Shown here one piece after another: positions 37,636 through 46,676 of a DNA stretch of 64,000 bases. Within the stretch, counting starts at the first letter, position 1, and the number at the start of each line of letters is the position of its first letter. A model generated the notes under the pieces. The model was not told where the DNA came from and did no database searches. It saw only the letters and a list, made by a program, of their open reading frames with translations. Position numbers and translations under genes: made by a program. Source of the DNA: Exiguobacterium artemiae 255-15 (GTDB lineage Bacteria; Bacillota; Bacilli; Exiguobacteriales; Exiguobacteriaceae); the NCBI RefSeq assembly GCF_000019905.1, contig NC_010556.1, forward strand, positions 956,001-1,020,000. Direction: 5' to 3'.

Positions 37636-37673
37636 AAAAGCGCTGACTCGATTCAACGAGTCGGCGCTTTTTT
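37636..37673 (+). terminator. Terminator of the art operon
   Basis: AAAAGCGC-GACTCG pairs with CGAGTC-GCGCTTTT with single internal mismatch, then T run. Confidence 0.9.
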
Positions 37674-37692
37674 AAGACAGAGGAGGTAGACT

Positions 37693-38298
37693 ATGGGAAA
37701 CGAAGAAACGGAACGGTTTGTCCAAGCGTTTCATGCCGCTGATTTTTCCGGACATGACTTTGCCCACATCGAACGTGTCCGGAAGATGGCGTTACGGATT
37801 TCAGCAGCTGAGGGAGGCGACGCACGCATCATTGAACTCGCTGCACTCCTGCACGATGTAGCAGACAATAAACTCGGCGGAACGAGTGACAGCGTCGATC
37901 AGTATTTGCGCCCACGCGTCTCGGAACAGGACCGCCTCCATATCCTCGACATCATCAACAGTTTATCGTTTAAAGGAGGTGACCGTCCGCCGATGAAGAC
38001 ACTGGAAGGGAAGATTGTCCAGGACGCGGACCGCTTGGACGCGATTGGTGCGATTGGGATCGCCCGGACATTTCAATTTGCCGGTCACTTTAAGGAACCG
38101 ATGTATGTACCGGGACTCGCTCCCCGCGAGCCGGGTGACCGGACAGGGACGACAAGTGCCTTACACCATTTCGATGAAAAATTATTCCGTTTAAAAGATT
38201 TGATGAATACGAACACAGCGAAGATCATTGCTGAAGATCGTCATCAGTATATGCTGGATTTCGTCGAACGGTTTAAGCAGGAATGGAACGGTCAGTAA
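37693..38298 (+). CDS. HD-domain phosphohydrolase (YedJ-like)
   Basis: A 201-residue HD-superfamily protein. Metal ligands are visible as HDFAHIERVR near the N-terminus and LLHDVADNK further on, with KIVQDADRLDAIGAIGIART in the middle. It should hydrolyse a phosphomonoester or nucleotide; the substrate is unknown. GAGGAGGT precedes the ATG. It converges with the ZIP transporter gene. Confidence 0.88.
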   Translation: MGNEETERFVQAFHAADFSGHDFAHIERVRKMALRISAAEGGDARIIELAALLHDVADNKLGGTSDSVDQYLRPRVSEQDRLHILDIINSLSFKGGDRPPMKTLEGKIVQDADRLDAIGAIGIARTFQFAGHFKEPMYVPGLAPREPGDRTGTTSALHHFDEKLFRLKDLMNTNTAKIIAEDRHQYMLDFVERFKQEWNGQ

Positions 38299-38306
38299 TG
38301 ATAAAG

Positions 38307-38341
38307 ACAGGGATCCGCTCCATCAGGAGCAGATCCCTGTT
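38307..38341. terminator. Hairpin between the converging HD and ZIP genes
   Basis: ACAGGGATC-GCTCC/GGAGC-GATCCCTGT, a 14-base-pair stem with one mismatch. The T runs on either side are short, so efficiency is uncertain. Confidence 0.65.
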
Positions 38342-38343
38342 CG

Positions 38344-39057
38344 TTAGCTTAAGATGACAGCTGTAATCAGGCCGAGAGAAGCGAACAGACCAACGATGGC
38401 TCCGCCTTCCTCATGCGCTTCCGGCATCATCGTCGAAGCGAGCATGGCAATGATACCGCCACTGGCAAAAGCACCAATCATCGCAAACTGCATATCCGGC
38501 AATTCTGATAAAATCGAATATCCGGCAAGGGAAGCGAGCGCGGAAATCAACCAGACGACTCCCCACATGACCAGGATTTTTTTCTTCGAGAAACCGTCTT
38601 TTTGTAAGCCGGTCGTACTCGACAAACCTTCCGGGATGTTACTGACGAAAATGGCTGCGACAAGCGCGGCGCTGACATTTCCCGATAATAAACTGGCACC
38701 AATCATGATCGATTCCGGAATCGCATCAAGAATCGTTCCGAAAAAGATGGCAGTTCCTGTCCCTTCGTTTCCGCCGGATGAGCGTTTTCGTTTACTGGCC
38801 CCACGTGAGGAAACAAACATATCAAAAGCAGTGAACACGAGTGCCCCCACGATGAAGGAGATGCCGACAATCTTCGTCGTGGATTTATTTAGGGCTTCAT
38901 CCAATAACTCAAACGTTGCCGCCCCGATTAAAATCCCTGTTCCAAACGACATCACGTATCCGATCAACCGTTGTTTAAGAGGGAGAAACAAACCAATCAA
39001 AGCTCCAATGACGACGGCTCCTCCAGCGATTGCCCCCCACATAAAAGCGATTCCCAT
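38344..39057 (-). CDS. ZIP-family divalent metal transporter
   Basis: A 237-residue protein with about seven to eight membrane segments. It has a basic cytoplasmic loop after segment three (SSRGASKRKRSSGG) and the ZIP-like segment LDAIPESIMIGASL containing the conserved Pro/Glu pair; FVSNIPEGLSSTTG repeats the pattern. It likely moves Zn2+ or another divalent ion across the cytoplasmic membrane. AGGAGGA precedes the ATG. The long open frame on the opposite strand is a shadow. Confidence 0.87.
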   Translation of the reverse strand: MGIAFMWGAIAGGAVVIGALIGLFLPLKQRLIGYVMSFGTGILIGAATFELLDEALNKSTTKIVGISFIVGALVFTAFDMFVSSRGASKRKRSSGGNEGTGTAIFFGTILDAIPESIMIGASLLSGNVSAALVAAIFVSNIPEGLSSTTGLQKDGFSKKKILVMWGVVWLISALASLAGYSILSELPDMQFAMIGAFASGGIIAMLASTMMPEAHEEGGAIVGLFASLGLITAVILS

Positions 39058-39165
39058 GTAAACATCCTCCTTAGCTCTTTCCCTATCTGTATTACTATTT
39101 TCCTAAAAAAATGATTGATAAACATAGCTAGTTAAAAAAGCAGAAAAGGTAATCCGGAAACAAGG

Positions 39166-39197
39166 AAAAACGCCTTTCGCTGAAAAGGCGAGAGGCG
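39166..39197 (-). terminator. Terminator of fadH
   Basis: CGCCT/AGGCG outer and TCGC/GCGA inner stems with TTTTT on the minus strand. Confidence 0.75.
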
Positions 39198-39207
39198 TGT
39201 TGTATGA

Positions 39208-39972
39208 TCAAAACGGTTGTTTATTTAACCAATGCCCGCCGTCGAGGGCAATACATTCCCCATTTAAGTAACTCGCTTGATCGGACAACATCCAGGTCGC
39301 TAGTCCGGCGATTTCTTCCGGTGTGCCGAATCGGCCGAGCGGGACGTTGCGGCGAATCCGTTCCGCATGTTCCGGTGACATGGCAAGTTTATCGGCGCCG
39401 CCGGTCCGTTCAATCGGTCCCGGACTGATTGCATTGATGCGGGCTCCGTATTTGTATCCCCATTCGACAGCAAGTGTTCGTGTCAGGTTCAGGACACCAG
39501 CTTTTGCTGCAGCACTCGGTGCGACACCGGCACCTGCCTGCCACGCGTATGAGGCAACGATATTCAAGATTTGTCCGCCCGATACGTTGTCTTCCTGCCA
39601 GCCTTTGACGAGGGCATGGGAACAGTTGAATGTCCCGTTCAAGACGATATCAATGACCGTTTTCCATCCGTTCGGCGAGAGTTCGTCCGTCGGACAGATG
39701 AAGTTACCAGCAGCATTGTTGATGAGGGCTTCCAGTTGTCCAAACTGTTGTCGGGTTTGATTGACAGCAGCGATACAGGCATCCGGATCCCGGACGTCCA
39801 TTTGAATGACACTGTGGTGTCCGTCAATCGCTTGTAAATCCTGATCGGTTTGCTGCAACCGTTCGGCATTCCGACCGGTCACGACGACATTCCACCCGGC
39901 CTCTTTTAAAGCGATCGCCATCGCTTTCCCCATTCCGCTCGTTCCACCTGTGACAAGTACTGTTTTTGCCAT
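39208..39972 (-). CDS. fadH: 2,4-dienoyl-CoA reductase-like SDR (FadH/YkuF)
   Basis: A 254-residue classical short-chain dehydrogenase with TGGTSGMGKAMA (NADP binding), the unusual NNAAGNFICPTDELSPNGW segment and the C-terminal ISPGPIERTGGADKL, both shared with Bacillus FadH/YkuF. That enzyme reduces 2,4-dienoyl-CoA during unsaturated fatty acid beta-oxidation. The start is ATG 39972 after AAGGGGG; an earlier ATG at 40008 lacks a site. Confidence 0.9.
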   Translation of the reverse strand: MAKTVLVTGGTSGMGKAMAIALKEAGWNVVVTGRNAERLQQTDQDLQAIDGHHSVIQMDVRDPDACIAAVNQTRQQFGQLEALINNAAGNFICPTDELSPNGWKTVIDIVLNGTFNCSHALVKGWQEDNVSGGQILNIVASYAWQAGAGVAPSAAAKAGVLNLTRTLAVEWGYKYGARINAISPGPIERTGGADKLAMSPEHAERIRRNVPLGRFGTPEEIAGLATWMLSDQASYLNGECIALDGGHWLNKQPF

Positions 39973-40023
39973 TTCCAAAACCCCCTTATAAACTGAATGA
40001 ATAGCCATTCAATATAAGTATTC

Positions 40024-40051
40024 AAAAAAGAAGGAGTAAACTCCTTCTTTT
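40024..40051. terminator. Terminator of ppaC
   Basis: AAGAAGGAG/CTCCTTCTT, perfect stem with A and T runs on both sides, four-base loop. Confidence 0.85.
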
Positions 40052-40060
40052 GGACAGAAA

Positions 40061-40996
40061 TTATTCGACAGCTGCTGCCGTATTTGTCAAGACAGGAACA
40101 ACTTGTTTTTTACGTGACACGACACCTTCGAGATAAAGAAGATGGTTCGTCGCTTCAAGTCCGAAGGCCCGTTCGACAAGCGAAGCTTCAGGTCCGAGGA
40201 CGAGCGCCACCGAATTGTTCGTCAGGATGTCCGTAACGAGTAACATATATAAATTCAAATCTTTTTCGGCAATCAAGGCTTCGATCCGCGTTTCGAGCTC
40301 TGCCTGACGAAGCAAGACTTCCGCTGTATCGACCGTGTTGGCTTGGGCAATCTCGACTTTGAATGGTCCCATTGAAAATTCTTTTGCATCAAGTGCAATC
40401 AACTCGTCAATCGTTTTCTTAGATAGATCAGCACCTGCTTTTAACATGTCGAGACCATAGACGTTGGCATCGACACCGGCAATCGTCGCCAGTTCACGTG
40501 CTGCGATGACGTCTTGCTCCGTGCATGTCGGCGACTTAAACAACAAGGAATCGGAAACGATGGCTGACAACATCAAACCGGCAATTTCCGGTTTGATCGC
40601 AACACCGTGTTCTTTGTACATTTTGTTTAGGATCGTCGTCGTGCAACCGACTGGTTCCGCACGGTAATAAACCGGATCAGATGTCTCGAAGTTGGCAATC
40701 CGGTGATGGTCGATGACTTCCGTCACTTTGACAGCATCGATATCATCCGCGCTTTGTTGACGTTCATTGTGGTCAACAAGAATGACGTGTTGTGCTTCTT
40801 TTGATACTTCCGTTACGAGGCGGGGACGAGCAACTTTAAAGTAGTCGAGGGCAAATTGTGTTTCCCCGTTGACTTCACCAAGACGAACGGCTTCAGCATG
40901 AACACCGAGCTCTTTTTTTAATTCGGCATAGGCGATCGCCGATGCAATCGTATCCGTGTCCGGATTTTTATGACCAAATACTAAAACTTTTTCCAT
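40061..40996 (-). CDS. ppaC: Manganese-dependent inorganic pyrophosphatase
   Basis: A 311-residue family II pyrophosphatase of the DHH superfamily. Metal-binding motifs are [13 protein letters not shown] near the N-terminus, VDHNE and [11 protein letters not shown]; the DHHA2 C-terminal domain carries the substrate-binding basic segment near SRKKQVVP. It hydrolyses PPi in the cytoplasm and drives biosynthesis. No CBS insertion is present. Confidence 0.96.
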
Positions 40997-41052
40997 GTGT
41001 ATTCACTCCTAAATGATTGATGTCTCGACCATTAGTGTACCATAAGTCCGTT

Positions 41053-42138
41053 TTAGACGGCGTTCATTTTCAAGAGTATGCCGGCGATTTTTTCGCTCCA
41101 ATACGGATCGGATGCGTAAAAAACATTCATTCCACGTGCCTTGTTTCCAAGAAACGGACCGCGGTAGTATTTCCCGTCTTTCGAAAGATAGTCGCGGGCA
41201 ATGAAGCGGCCTGTTTTCCGGATGGAGTCTTCAAACGAATCATATGACGTCGCATTTTGACCGGGAGCAATATCCGTTGCATTGACGCCAAACAGATTGA
41301 ACTTGTCTTTTGCGATGTCCGACCGTCCGTAATCGGACTCGTGAATCGCATGGGCAAGCAGATAAGCCGCATTGATTCGATAGGTGCGTTCAACTTGCTT
41401 AAAGGTCTTTCCTTTCCCGATCAACGGACTGTCGGGAGCATTTTTTTTAATGTAGGCATCGAGTTGTTTCGCTGTCAAAGCGGTCGGTTTCCGTAAATCC
41501 TGCGTTAGTGTTTTCGATTCAATGTACTGCATCGTTCGGTCATCTAACGACGCTGGTGCTTCCCCGGCTGTGATCAAACCGCCGAGTCCGGCATCGGCGA
41601 CGATGTAATGCAACAGACGATCGCCTTGCTTTTCATAATAGGACCGGTTACTGGATTGTTCAAGCGGGTAAAGAGTCAGCCGATCGGAAGCAACGTAACC
41701 GGTCAGACCGGCAATTTCAACCCGGCTGACGGAATCTGTGTACGCAAGCAGGGAAACACGGCTGCCGGGGGCGATATACGTATGTCGTTTTTTTAGAGCG
41801 CGGTCGGTGTAGATGTTCAGCGTCTGATTCGGCTTGACGATGCCGATCCCGCTGCCGGTCAAATAGATATAACGTTCATCCGCCGTCCGTTTGACGGCCC
41901 CGCGGCGTCCGTCGATAAAGGCCTTCGCTTTTTCGGCAGAATCGAATTCTTCTTCCCGGATGACTTTCCCGTCCCGATATAATTCCGCAACATAAGGAGA
42001 AGCCGGGGGAAGAATGGTTTGCGGTTTCTCCCGTAACAGCAGGAACAATCCGCAACCGAGTAAGAAAAAGAAGACAAGCCCCTTGAAAGAACCCGTTCGA
42101 CGGACCGGGCGGGCGGGGCGAATTGTACGTTTAGTCAA
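41053..42138 (-). CDS. Membrane-anchored N-acetylglucosaminidase
   Basis: A 361-residue autolysin. A basic N-terminus (TKRTIRPARPVRR) precedes one membrane anchor (about residues 20-36). An SH3-like region follows (about 115-165), and the C-terminal half is a glucosaminidase domain (AAYLLAHAIHESDYG with the catalytic Glu, DKFNLFGVNATD, RFIARDYLSKDGKYYRG). It cleaves GlcNAc-MurNAc linkages of peptidoglycan at the cell surface. I choose the TTG at 42138, 9 bases after GAAGGA; a TTG at 42171 in the same frame has no site. Divergent from the yqjA-like gene. Confidence 0.88.
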   Translation of the reverse strand: MTKRTIRPARPVRRTGSFKGLVFFFLLGCGLFLLLREKPQTILPPASPYVAELYRDGKVIREEEFDSAEKAKAFIDGRRGAVKRTADERYIYLTGSGIGIVKPNQTLNIYTDRALKKRHTYIAPGSRVSLLAYTDSVSRVEIAGLTGYVASDRLTLYPLEQSSNRSYYEKQGDRLLHYIVADAGLGGLITAGEAPASLDDRTMQYIESKTLTQDLRKPTALTAKQLDAYIKKNAPDSPLIGKGKTFKQVERTYRINAAYLLAHAIHESDYGRSDIAKDKFNLFGVNATDIAPGQNATSYDSFEDSIRKTGRFIARDYLSKDGKYYRGPFLGNKARGMNVFYASDPYWSEKIAGILLKMNAV

Positions 42139-42216
42139 AAAATCACGTCCTTCAAAAAAATCAATCGACAACCTGGGTAAAGAATAGGTAACCTAACAAA
42201 GAATGGAGGGAAGTCT

Positions 42217-43170
42217 GTGTTTATCGGATATCGAACGTTAAAAACCGCTGTCGCAGCGGCACTGGCGATGTGGATTGCGGAAAAGATGCAACTGGATTAC
42301 TACGTCTTTGCAGCCATCATCGCCATTTTGAGTATTCAAGCGACAAGAAAAAAATCATTTCGGTCGTCATATGAACGGATCATGGCGTCCATTCTCGCGA
42401 TTGGACTTGGTTTTGTCATCTTCGAAGTCATCGGCTACCGTCCGATTGCAATTGCACTTTATTTCATTCTATTTCTTCCACTGACGCAACGCCTCCGCCT
42501 GCAGGACGGTTTTATCACGAGTGTCGTCATTCTCACCCATCTTTACGTCGCACAGCAATTGAATCTGGCCATCTTTTTAAACGAAATTTATTTGCTGCTG
42601 ATCGGTGTCGGTGTAGGACTACTCGTGAACATGTATATGCCGAGTCTCGACCGGACGATTGCCGAGCGACGGTTGCAGATCGATCAACGGATTGCCGCCT
42701 TGTTCTTTGAAGTCGCAGCCGCGATTGAAACGGGATGGATCAATCGGCATTCGTTGACACTGCACGAGACGGAACGGCTGTTGAAGGAAGGAAAGGATGC
42801 TTCGCTGAAACGGATGGGCAATGCCATCGGCCGACGGAATGATGATGAAGACTACCTGTATTTCCGAATGCGTGAACAACAGTTTGAATTATTAAACGGA
42901 ATCGTCCGCAACGTCGATGATCTTGTCCTCGTCGTAGAAGAAGGAAAAAAAGTCGCCGGCCTGTTCCGGACAATTGGTGACAATGTCCGACCCGATGCCG
43001 ACGCAACGTTATTTTTAGCGGAACTTGAACGACTGCTCGAAGAGTTTCGCGAGTCACCGCTCCCGAAGACACGGGATGAGTTTGAAGTCCGGTCCGCATT
43101 ACTGCATATGTTGCAGGAAGCAGAGCAGTATTTGCAATTAAAGCAACGATTCGTCAATCAGAAGAGGTAA
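42217..43170 (+). CDS. Aromatic acid exporter family / DUF939 protein (YqjA-like)
   Basis: A 317-residue protein with four to six N-terminal membrane segments (KTAVAAALAMWIAE, YYVFAAIIAILSIQ and others to about residue 140). A cytoplasmic alpha-helical domain (about 145-317) follows, the DUF939 C-terminal region. B. subtilis yqjA in the same neighbourhood has the same layout. The start is GTG 42217, six bases after GGAGGG. Function is unproven; FUSC-like export is inferred from the fold family. Its 3' end overlaps a small minus-strand gene by 13 bases. Confidence 0.85.
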   Translation: MFIGYRTLKTAVAAALAMWIAEKMQLDYYVFAAIIAILSIQATRKKSFRSSYERIMASILAIGLGFVIFEVIGYRPIAIALYFILFLPLTQRLRLQDGFITSVVILTHLYVAQQLNLAIFLNEIYLLLIGVGVGLLVNMYMPSLDRTIAERRLQIDQRIAALFFEVAAAIETGWINRHSLTLHETERLLKEGKDASLKRMGNAIGRRNDDEDYLYFRMREQQFELLNGIVRNVDDLVLVVEEGKKVAGLFRTIGDNVRPDADATLFLAELERLLEEFRESPLPKTRDEFEVRSALLHMLQEAEQYLQLKQRFVNQKR

Positions 43171-43265
43171 AACATCGTCGAGGCAAAGGTGCCGAGCAGG
43201 AAAATCGTCAAAATCGTAATCGTCGTCCACTTAATGATTCGTTGTTGTTTTGATGGTTTTGCCAT
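43158..43265 (-). CDS. 35-residue single-span membrane protein
   Basis: An open frame of 35 codons starting MAKPSKQQRIIKW, then a continuous hydrophobic span of about 18 residues (TILTIFLLGTFASTMFYL) to the end. AAAGGAG lies 10 bases before the ATG. The basic head plus one span resembles DUF4044-type small proteins of Bacilli. It overlaps the end of the yqjA-like gene on the other strand. Codon use and the good ribosome site make it likely real; its role is unknown. Confidence 0.68.
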   Translation of the reverse strand: MAKPSKQQRIIKWTTITILTIFLLGTFASTMFYLF

Positions 43266-43398
43266 AGCAAGACCGCTCCTTTCATACTTCCATTGATTAT
43301 AGCCATTGTACAAACAACGCTTGCGAAGTGCAAATCTGCCTATAGATGGTATACTAAAAAAGCGCTAGATGAACTGAAAAAATGAGGAGGAATGCAAC

Positions 43399-44523
43399 AT
43401 GGTTAATGAGCAACGTGTGCTCGACACCTTTTTAGAACTGGTCCAGATTGATTCGGAATCAAAAGAAGAGGCACAAATTTGTGCCCATTTGAAAGAGACG
43501 TTTACGGCACTGGGGTGTGACGTATTCGAAGATGACGCTTCATCGAAAACCGAGCATAAAGGGAACAACTTAATCATCACGCTTCCGGCAACAAAAGACG
43601 GCGTCGATAAAATTTATTTCACTTCCCATATGGATACGGTTTTCCCGGGACAGGGAATCAAACCAATCATCGAGGACGGTTACGTGAAGACGGACGGAAC
43701 GACGATTCTTGGGGCAGATGATAAAACGGGGCTTGCTTCGTTGATCGAACTGGTCCATGTCTTAAACGAAACGAACCAGCCGCACGGGAAAATTCAATTC
43801 GTCATCACGGTAGGGGAAGAATCAGGCTTAGTCGGCGCTATGGTTCTCGATCCTTCGAAGATTGATGCGGATTACGGTTTTGCTTTGGACTCGGATGGTA
43901 AAGTCGGAGACATCATTACGGCTGCACCAACCCAAGCGAAAGTAAATGCCAAAATTTACGGTAAAACCGCTCATGCCGGTGTGGCACCTGAAAAAGGAAT
44001 TTCGGCCATCACGATTGCAGCAAAAGCGATTGCCAAAATGCCGCTCGGCCGCATCGATGAAGAAACGACAGCAAATATCGGACGCTTCAGCGGTGGTGGT
44101 CCATCGACCAACATCGTATGTGATTACGTGGAAATCTTTGCCGAGGCCCGTTCGCTCGTTGCGCCTAAAATGGAAGCTCAAACAGCGAAAATGAAAGCGG
44201 CGTTTGAAGAGGTTGCCGCTGAATTTGGCGGACGTGCCGAAGTCGAAGTTAAAGTCATGTATCCTGGTTTCAAATTTGAAGACGGTGATCAAGTTGTCGA
44301 GGTTGCGAAAGCAGCGATTACACAACTCGGTCGGACACCACGTCTCTTGCACTCTGGCGGGGGATCAGATGCAAACGTGATTGCCGGTTTCGGTATTCCG
44401 ACTGTCAACCTGGCTGTCGGCTATGAAGACATCCATACAACGAACGAAAAAATGCCGATTGAAGAACTCGTGAAAACAGCAGAATTGTGCGTGACGTTAG
44501 TCGATTACATCACAAATAAATGA
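43399..44523 (+). CDS. M20 metallopeptidase (YqjE/PepT-like)
   Basis: A 374-residue zinc aminopeptidase. Metal ligands are in FTSHMDTVFPG, LGADDKTGLASL, TVGEESGLVGA and the C-terminal NEKMPIEEL region; the dimerisation lid domain spans about residues 180-290 (KTAHAGVAPEKGISA). It should act on tri- or dipeptides in the cytoplasm. GGAGGAATG precedes the ATG. B. subtilis yqjE is the positional counterpart. Confidence 0.92.
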   Translation: MVNEQRVLDTFLELVQIDSESKEEAQICAHLKETFTALGCDVFEDDASSKTEHKGNNLIITLPATKDGVDKIYFTSHMDTVFPGQGIKPIIEDGYVKTDGTTILGADDKTGLASLIELVHVLNETNQPHGKIQFVITVGEESGLVGAMVLDPSKIDADYGFALDSDGKVGDIITAAPTQAKVNAKIYGKTAHAGVAPEKGISAITIAAKAIAKMPLGRIDEETTANIGRFSGGGPSTNIVCDYVEIFAEARSLVAPKMEAQTAKMKAAFEEVAAEFGGRAEVEVKVMYPGFKFEDGDQVVEVAKAAITQLGRTPRLLHSGGGSDANVIAGFGIPTVNLAVGYEDIHTTNEKMPIEELVKTAELCVTLVDYITNK

Positions 44524-44534
44524 TGACAGACTAA

Positions 44535-44571
44535 AAAGAGTGTACCGCGACATTGCGGTACACTCTTTGTT
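44535..44571. terminator. Bidirectional terminator after the M20 peptidase gene
   Basis: AAAGAGTGTACCGC/GCGGTACACTCTTT, perfect 14-base stem. Confidence 0.9.
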
Positions 44572-44580
44572 CGTTTACGA

Positions 44581-44760
44581 TTAAGTTAATTGAGGACGTT
44601 CGAAAAATTCCATCGACTCCAGAATGAGTTCCTCGGTACAGAGTAAAGTCGTTGCGATTTCTTGAAGTTGAATCGATTTTCCGTACTGTTGCCGATAGTT
44701 CTCGTTCAATAAACGAGCAGCTTGTACGACACGTGCATAAGTCCGTTCGATTTTGGTCAT
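44581..44760 (-). CDS. 59-residue protein resembling sigma-70 region 3
   Basis: Small cytoplasmic protein. After TKIERTYARVVQAARLLNE it reads YGKSIQLQEIATTL and CTEELILESMEFF. The spacing of Gly, the EIA motif and the following helix resembles region 3 of sigma-70 factors, here as a stand-alone domain. AAAGGTGG lies 8 bases before the ATG at 44760. It is monocistronic and divergent from rnz. The fold suggestion is mine and weak; no function is assigned. Confidence 0.6.
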   Translation of the reverse strand: MTKIERTYARVVQAARLLNENYRQQYGKSIQLQEIATTLLCTEELILESMEFFERPQLT

Positions 44761-44868
44761 GGAAAAAACCACCTTTCGAATCAGTATAGGCCCATTTTAG
44801 CATGCTTCGGACCGAGAAAGGTGTATTTTATGTATAAAAAATGCTAATTTTACGAAAAGGGGAAAAAG

Positions 44869-45774
44869 ATGGAATTTTATTTTTTAGGGACCGGTGCAGG
44901 AATGCCGTCCAAACAACGGAATGTGTCTGCGATTGCGCTCTTACATCCGAAAATGACCTGGTTGTTTGACTGTGGAGAAGCGACACAACACCAAATGTTG
45001 CACAGTCCGATTAAACCGCGCAAAGTCAGTACGATTTTTATTACACATCTGCATGGAGATCATATTTTCGGTCTTCCCGGCTTCATCAGTACGCGGGCTG
45101 CACTCGAAGGAACGACGTTATTAACGATTTTCGGTCCAAAAGGAATCAAGGAATGGCTCGAGGCAACTTTGCGTATCACCGGTACGTACTTACGTTATCC
45201 GCTTGATGTCATTGAAGTCGAAGCCGGTCAGACCTATGAGCAGGAAGGATTTCACATTCACGTTGAAGCGTTGGAACATCGCTTTTTAGCCTACGGTTAC
45301 CGGATTGAAGGTCAGGAAGAAAAAGGAGCTCTGCACGTTGAAGCGCTGAAACAACTGGGTGTCCCTTCAGGACCGCTCTATCGACAAATCAAACAGAAGG
45401 AAACGTTTGTTTTCGAGGGAACGGAATATCAGTCAACGGATTTTCTCGGAGAACCGAAGCCGGGCATCAAGTTGGCGGTGTTAGGAGATACGGTACCATG
45501 TGAAGGAAGCCTTCGGTTGGCGGAAAAAGTCGATGTTCTTGTCCACGAAGCGACATTTGCCGATTCGGAACAGGATCATGCAGGACGATTTGGTCATTCA
45601 ACAGCTAGACAAGCGGCTGAAATCGCTTTGAAAGCAGGGGTGAAGAAACTGTTGTTGACGCATATTTCGGCGCGATATGTCGATCAGGAACAACGGTTGG
45701 AAGCGGAGGCGCGGGAAGTATTTGAAGAGTCATACCTCATGACGGATCATCAATCTGTCGTGATTAAGGGGTAA
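44869..45774 (+). CDS. rnz: Ribonuclease Z
   Basis: A 301-residue metallo-beta-lactamase-fold endonuclease that removes 3' trailers from tRNA precursors. The zinc motif is FITHLHGDHIFGLPGF; the start FLGTGAGMPSKQRNVS and the exosite arm segment (about residues 150-180) are typical. The C-terminal HxxE-type motifs VHEATFADSEQDHA and LTHISARY are present. AAAAGGGG precedes the ATG. It is followed after 5 bases by an unknown membrane protein, so the ECF group may be co-transcribed with it. Confidence 0.95.
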   Translation: MEFYFLGTGAGMPSKQRNVSAIALLHPKMTWLFDCGEATQHQMLHSPIKPRKVSTIFITHLHGDHIFGLPGFISTRAALEGTTLLTIFGPKGIKEWLEATLRITGTYLRYPLDVIEVEAGQTYEQEGFHIHVEALEHRFLAYGYRIEGQEEKGALHVEALKQLGVPSGPLYRQIKQKETFVFEGTEYQSTDFLGEPKPGIKLAVLGDTVPCEGSLRLAEKVDVLVHEATFADSEQDHAGRFGHSTARQAAEIALKAGVKKLLLTHISARYVDQEQRLEAEAREVFEESYLMTDHQSVVIKG

Positions 45775-45779
45775 CCAAC

Positions 45780-46676
45780 ATGGACTTTCTTATCCAATGG
45801 TCATTGTTTCTGTTAGCAAGTATCCTGCTCGGTTTCTTTTTAGAAAAACGGACCGAAAAGGAACAATATCTTTACCTGAAGTTTGTTTTTTATGCTTGCT
45901 TAGGATCAGTGTCGTTTCCTGTTTACGATATCCAATTGCCGCTTGGCATTATTTTGTTCCTGATTGTCCTGCATCCGAAAAAAAATTCGAGGTACAAACG
46001 ATATATGGCCTTATTCGGATTCCTCTTTTTTCTGCTTCAGCTCATCATGGGACCGTTTGATACGTTTACGCTGCGGGAAGAAACTCAACAAATGGGACAG
46101 GTCACGATTACGGATGAATCGTTTGATACGCTGATGACGCACATTGATCGGCGGATCGGAGATGACTCTTTGCGACTTGAACAAAGTCAGTTGTTATTTG
46201 ATCAGGGAGGTAACTTGCGGAATGCGACATTTGAGTTGATTGCGAAAAGTCCGAAACGGTTCATCCGGTACGAAGTAACGTATCAAGAAGTGACGGGCAC
46301 ATTAACGTATCGTCCCCGGGAAGAAGTCTTGACGCGTTCGCTCGAGGTTTATTATCAAAAATTAATTGATGCTTCAACCTCGTTTCAGACATTGAAGACG
46401 TTATCCATCAAACAGATTCTTCATGAATCGAAGACTCCGTATGTCGAGATGGATTTGGACGGGTTGTATGAAACGTTCAGCTTACAGGATGCGACAGTTC
46501 TCTTGATTAACGATCAAGGCGAACTGATTCCGTATGTCAATACGGGAGACGATGTGTTAGCCAACGCGATTCGATTGACGTACTTGCGTTCTGACGGTCA
46601 ATCGTTACGGGAGAAAACCATACTTTTATATAATTACAGTTTTGAGACCTCAAGACGAAAAGGAGTCGTACGATGA
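45780..46676 (+). CDS. Unknown membrane protein in the ECF/DUF4430 group
   Basis: A 298-residue protein with three N-terminal membrane segments (residues about 5-20, 32-65 and 75-93). A hydrophilic C-terminal domain of about 200 residues, probably extracytoplasmic, follows and is rich in charged and Thr residues. I recognise no family. Its stop overlaps the next gene by ATGA, and the first five genes after rnz are tightly packed, so it probably works with the lipoprotein and ECF transporter. Confidence 0.75.
   Translation: MDFLIQWSLFLLASILLGFFLEKRTEKEQYLYLKFVFYACLGSVSFPVYDIQLPLGIILFLIVLHPKKNSRYKRYMALFGFLFFLLQLIMGPFDTFTLREETQQMGQVTITDESFDTLMTHIDRRIGDDSLRLEQSQLLFDQGGNLRNATFELIAKSPKRFIRYEVTYQEVTGTLTYRPREEVLTRSLEVYYQKLIDASTSFQTLKTLSIKQILHESKTPYVEMDLDGLYETFSLQDATVLLINDQGELIPYVNTGDDVLANAIRLTYLRSDGQSLREKTILLYNYSFETSRRKGVVR

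Noticed and set aside
38354-39061. 235-codon open frame opposite the ZIP transporter gene
   Set aside because: It mirrors the transporter frame, has Pro/Ser/Ala-rich sequence with no recognisable domain and no ribosome site. The minus-strand gene is clear.
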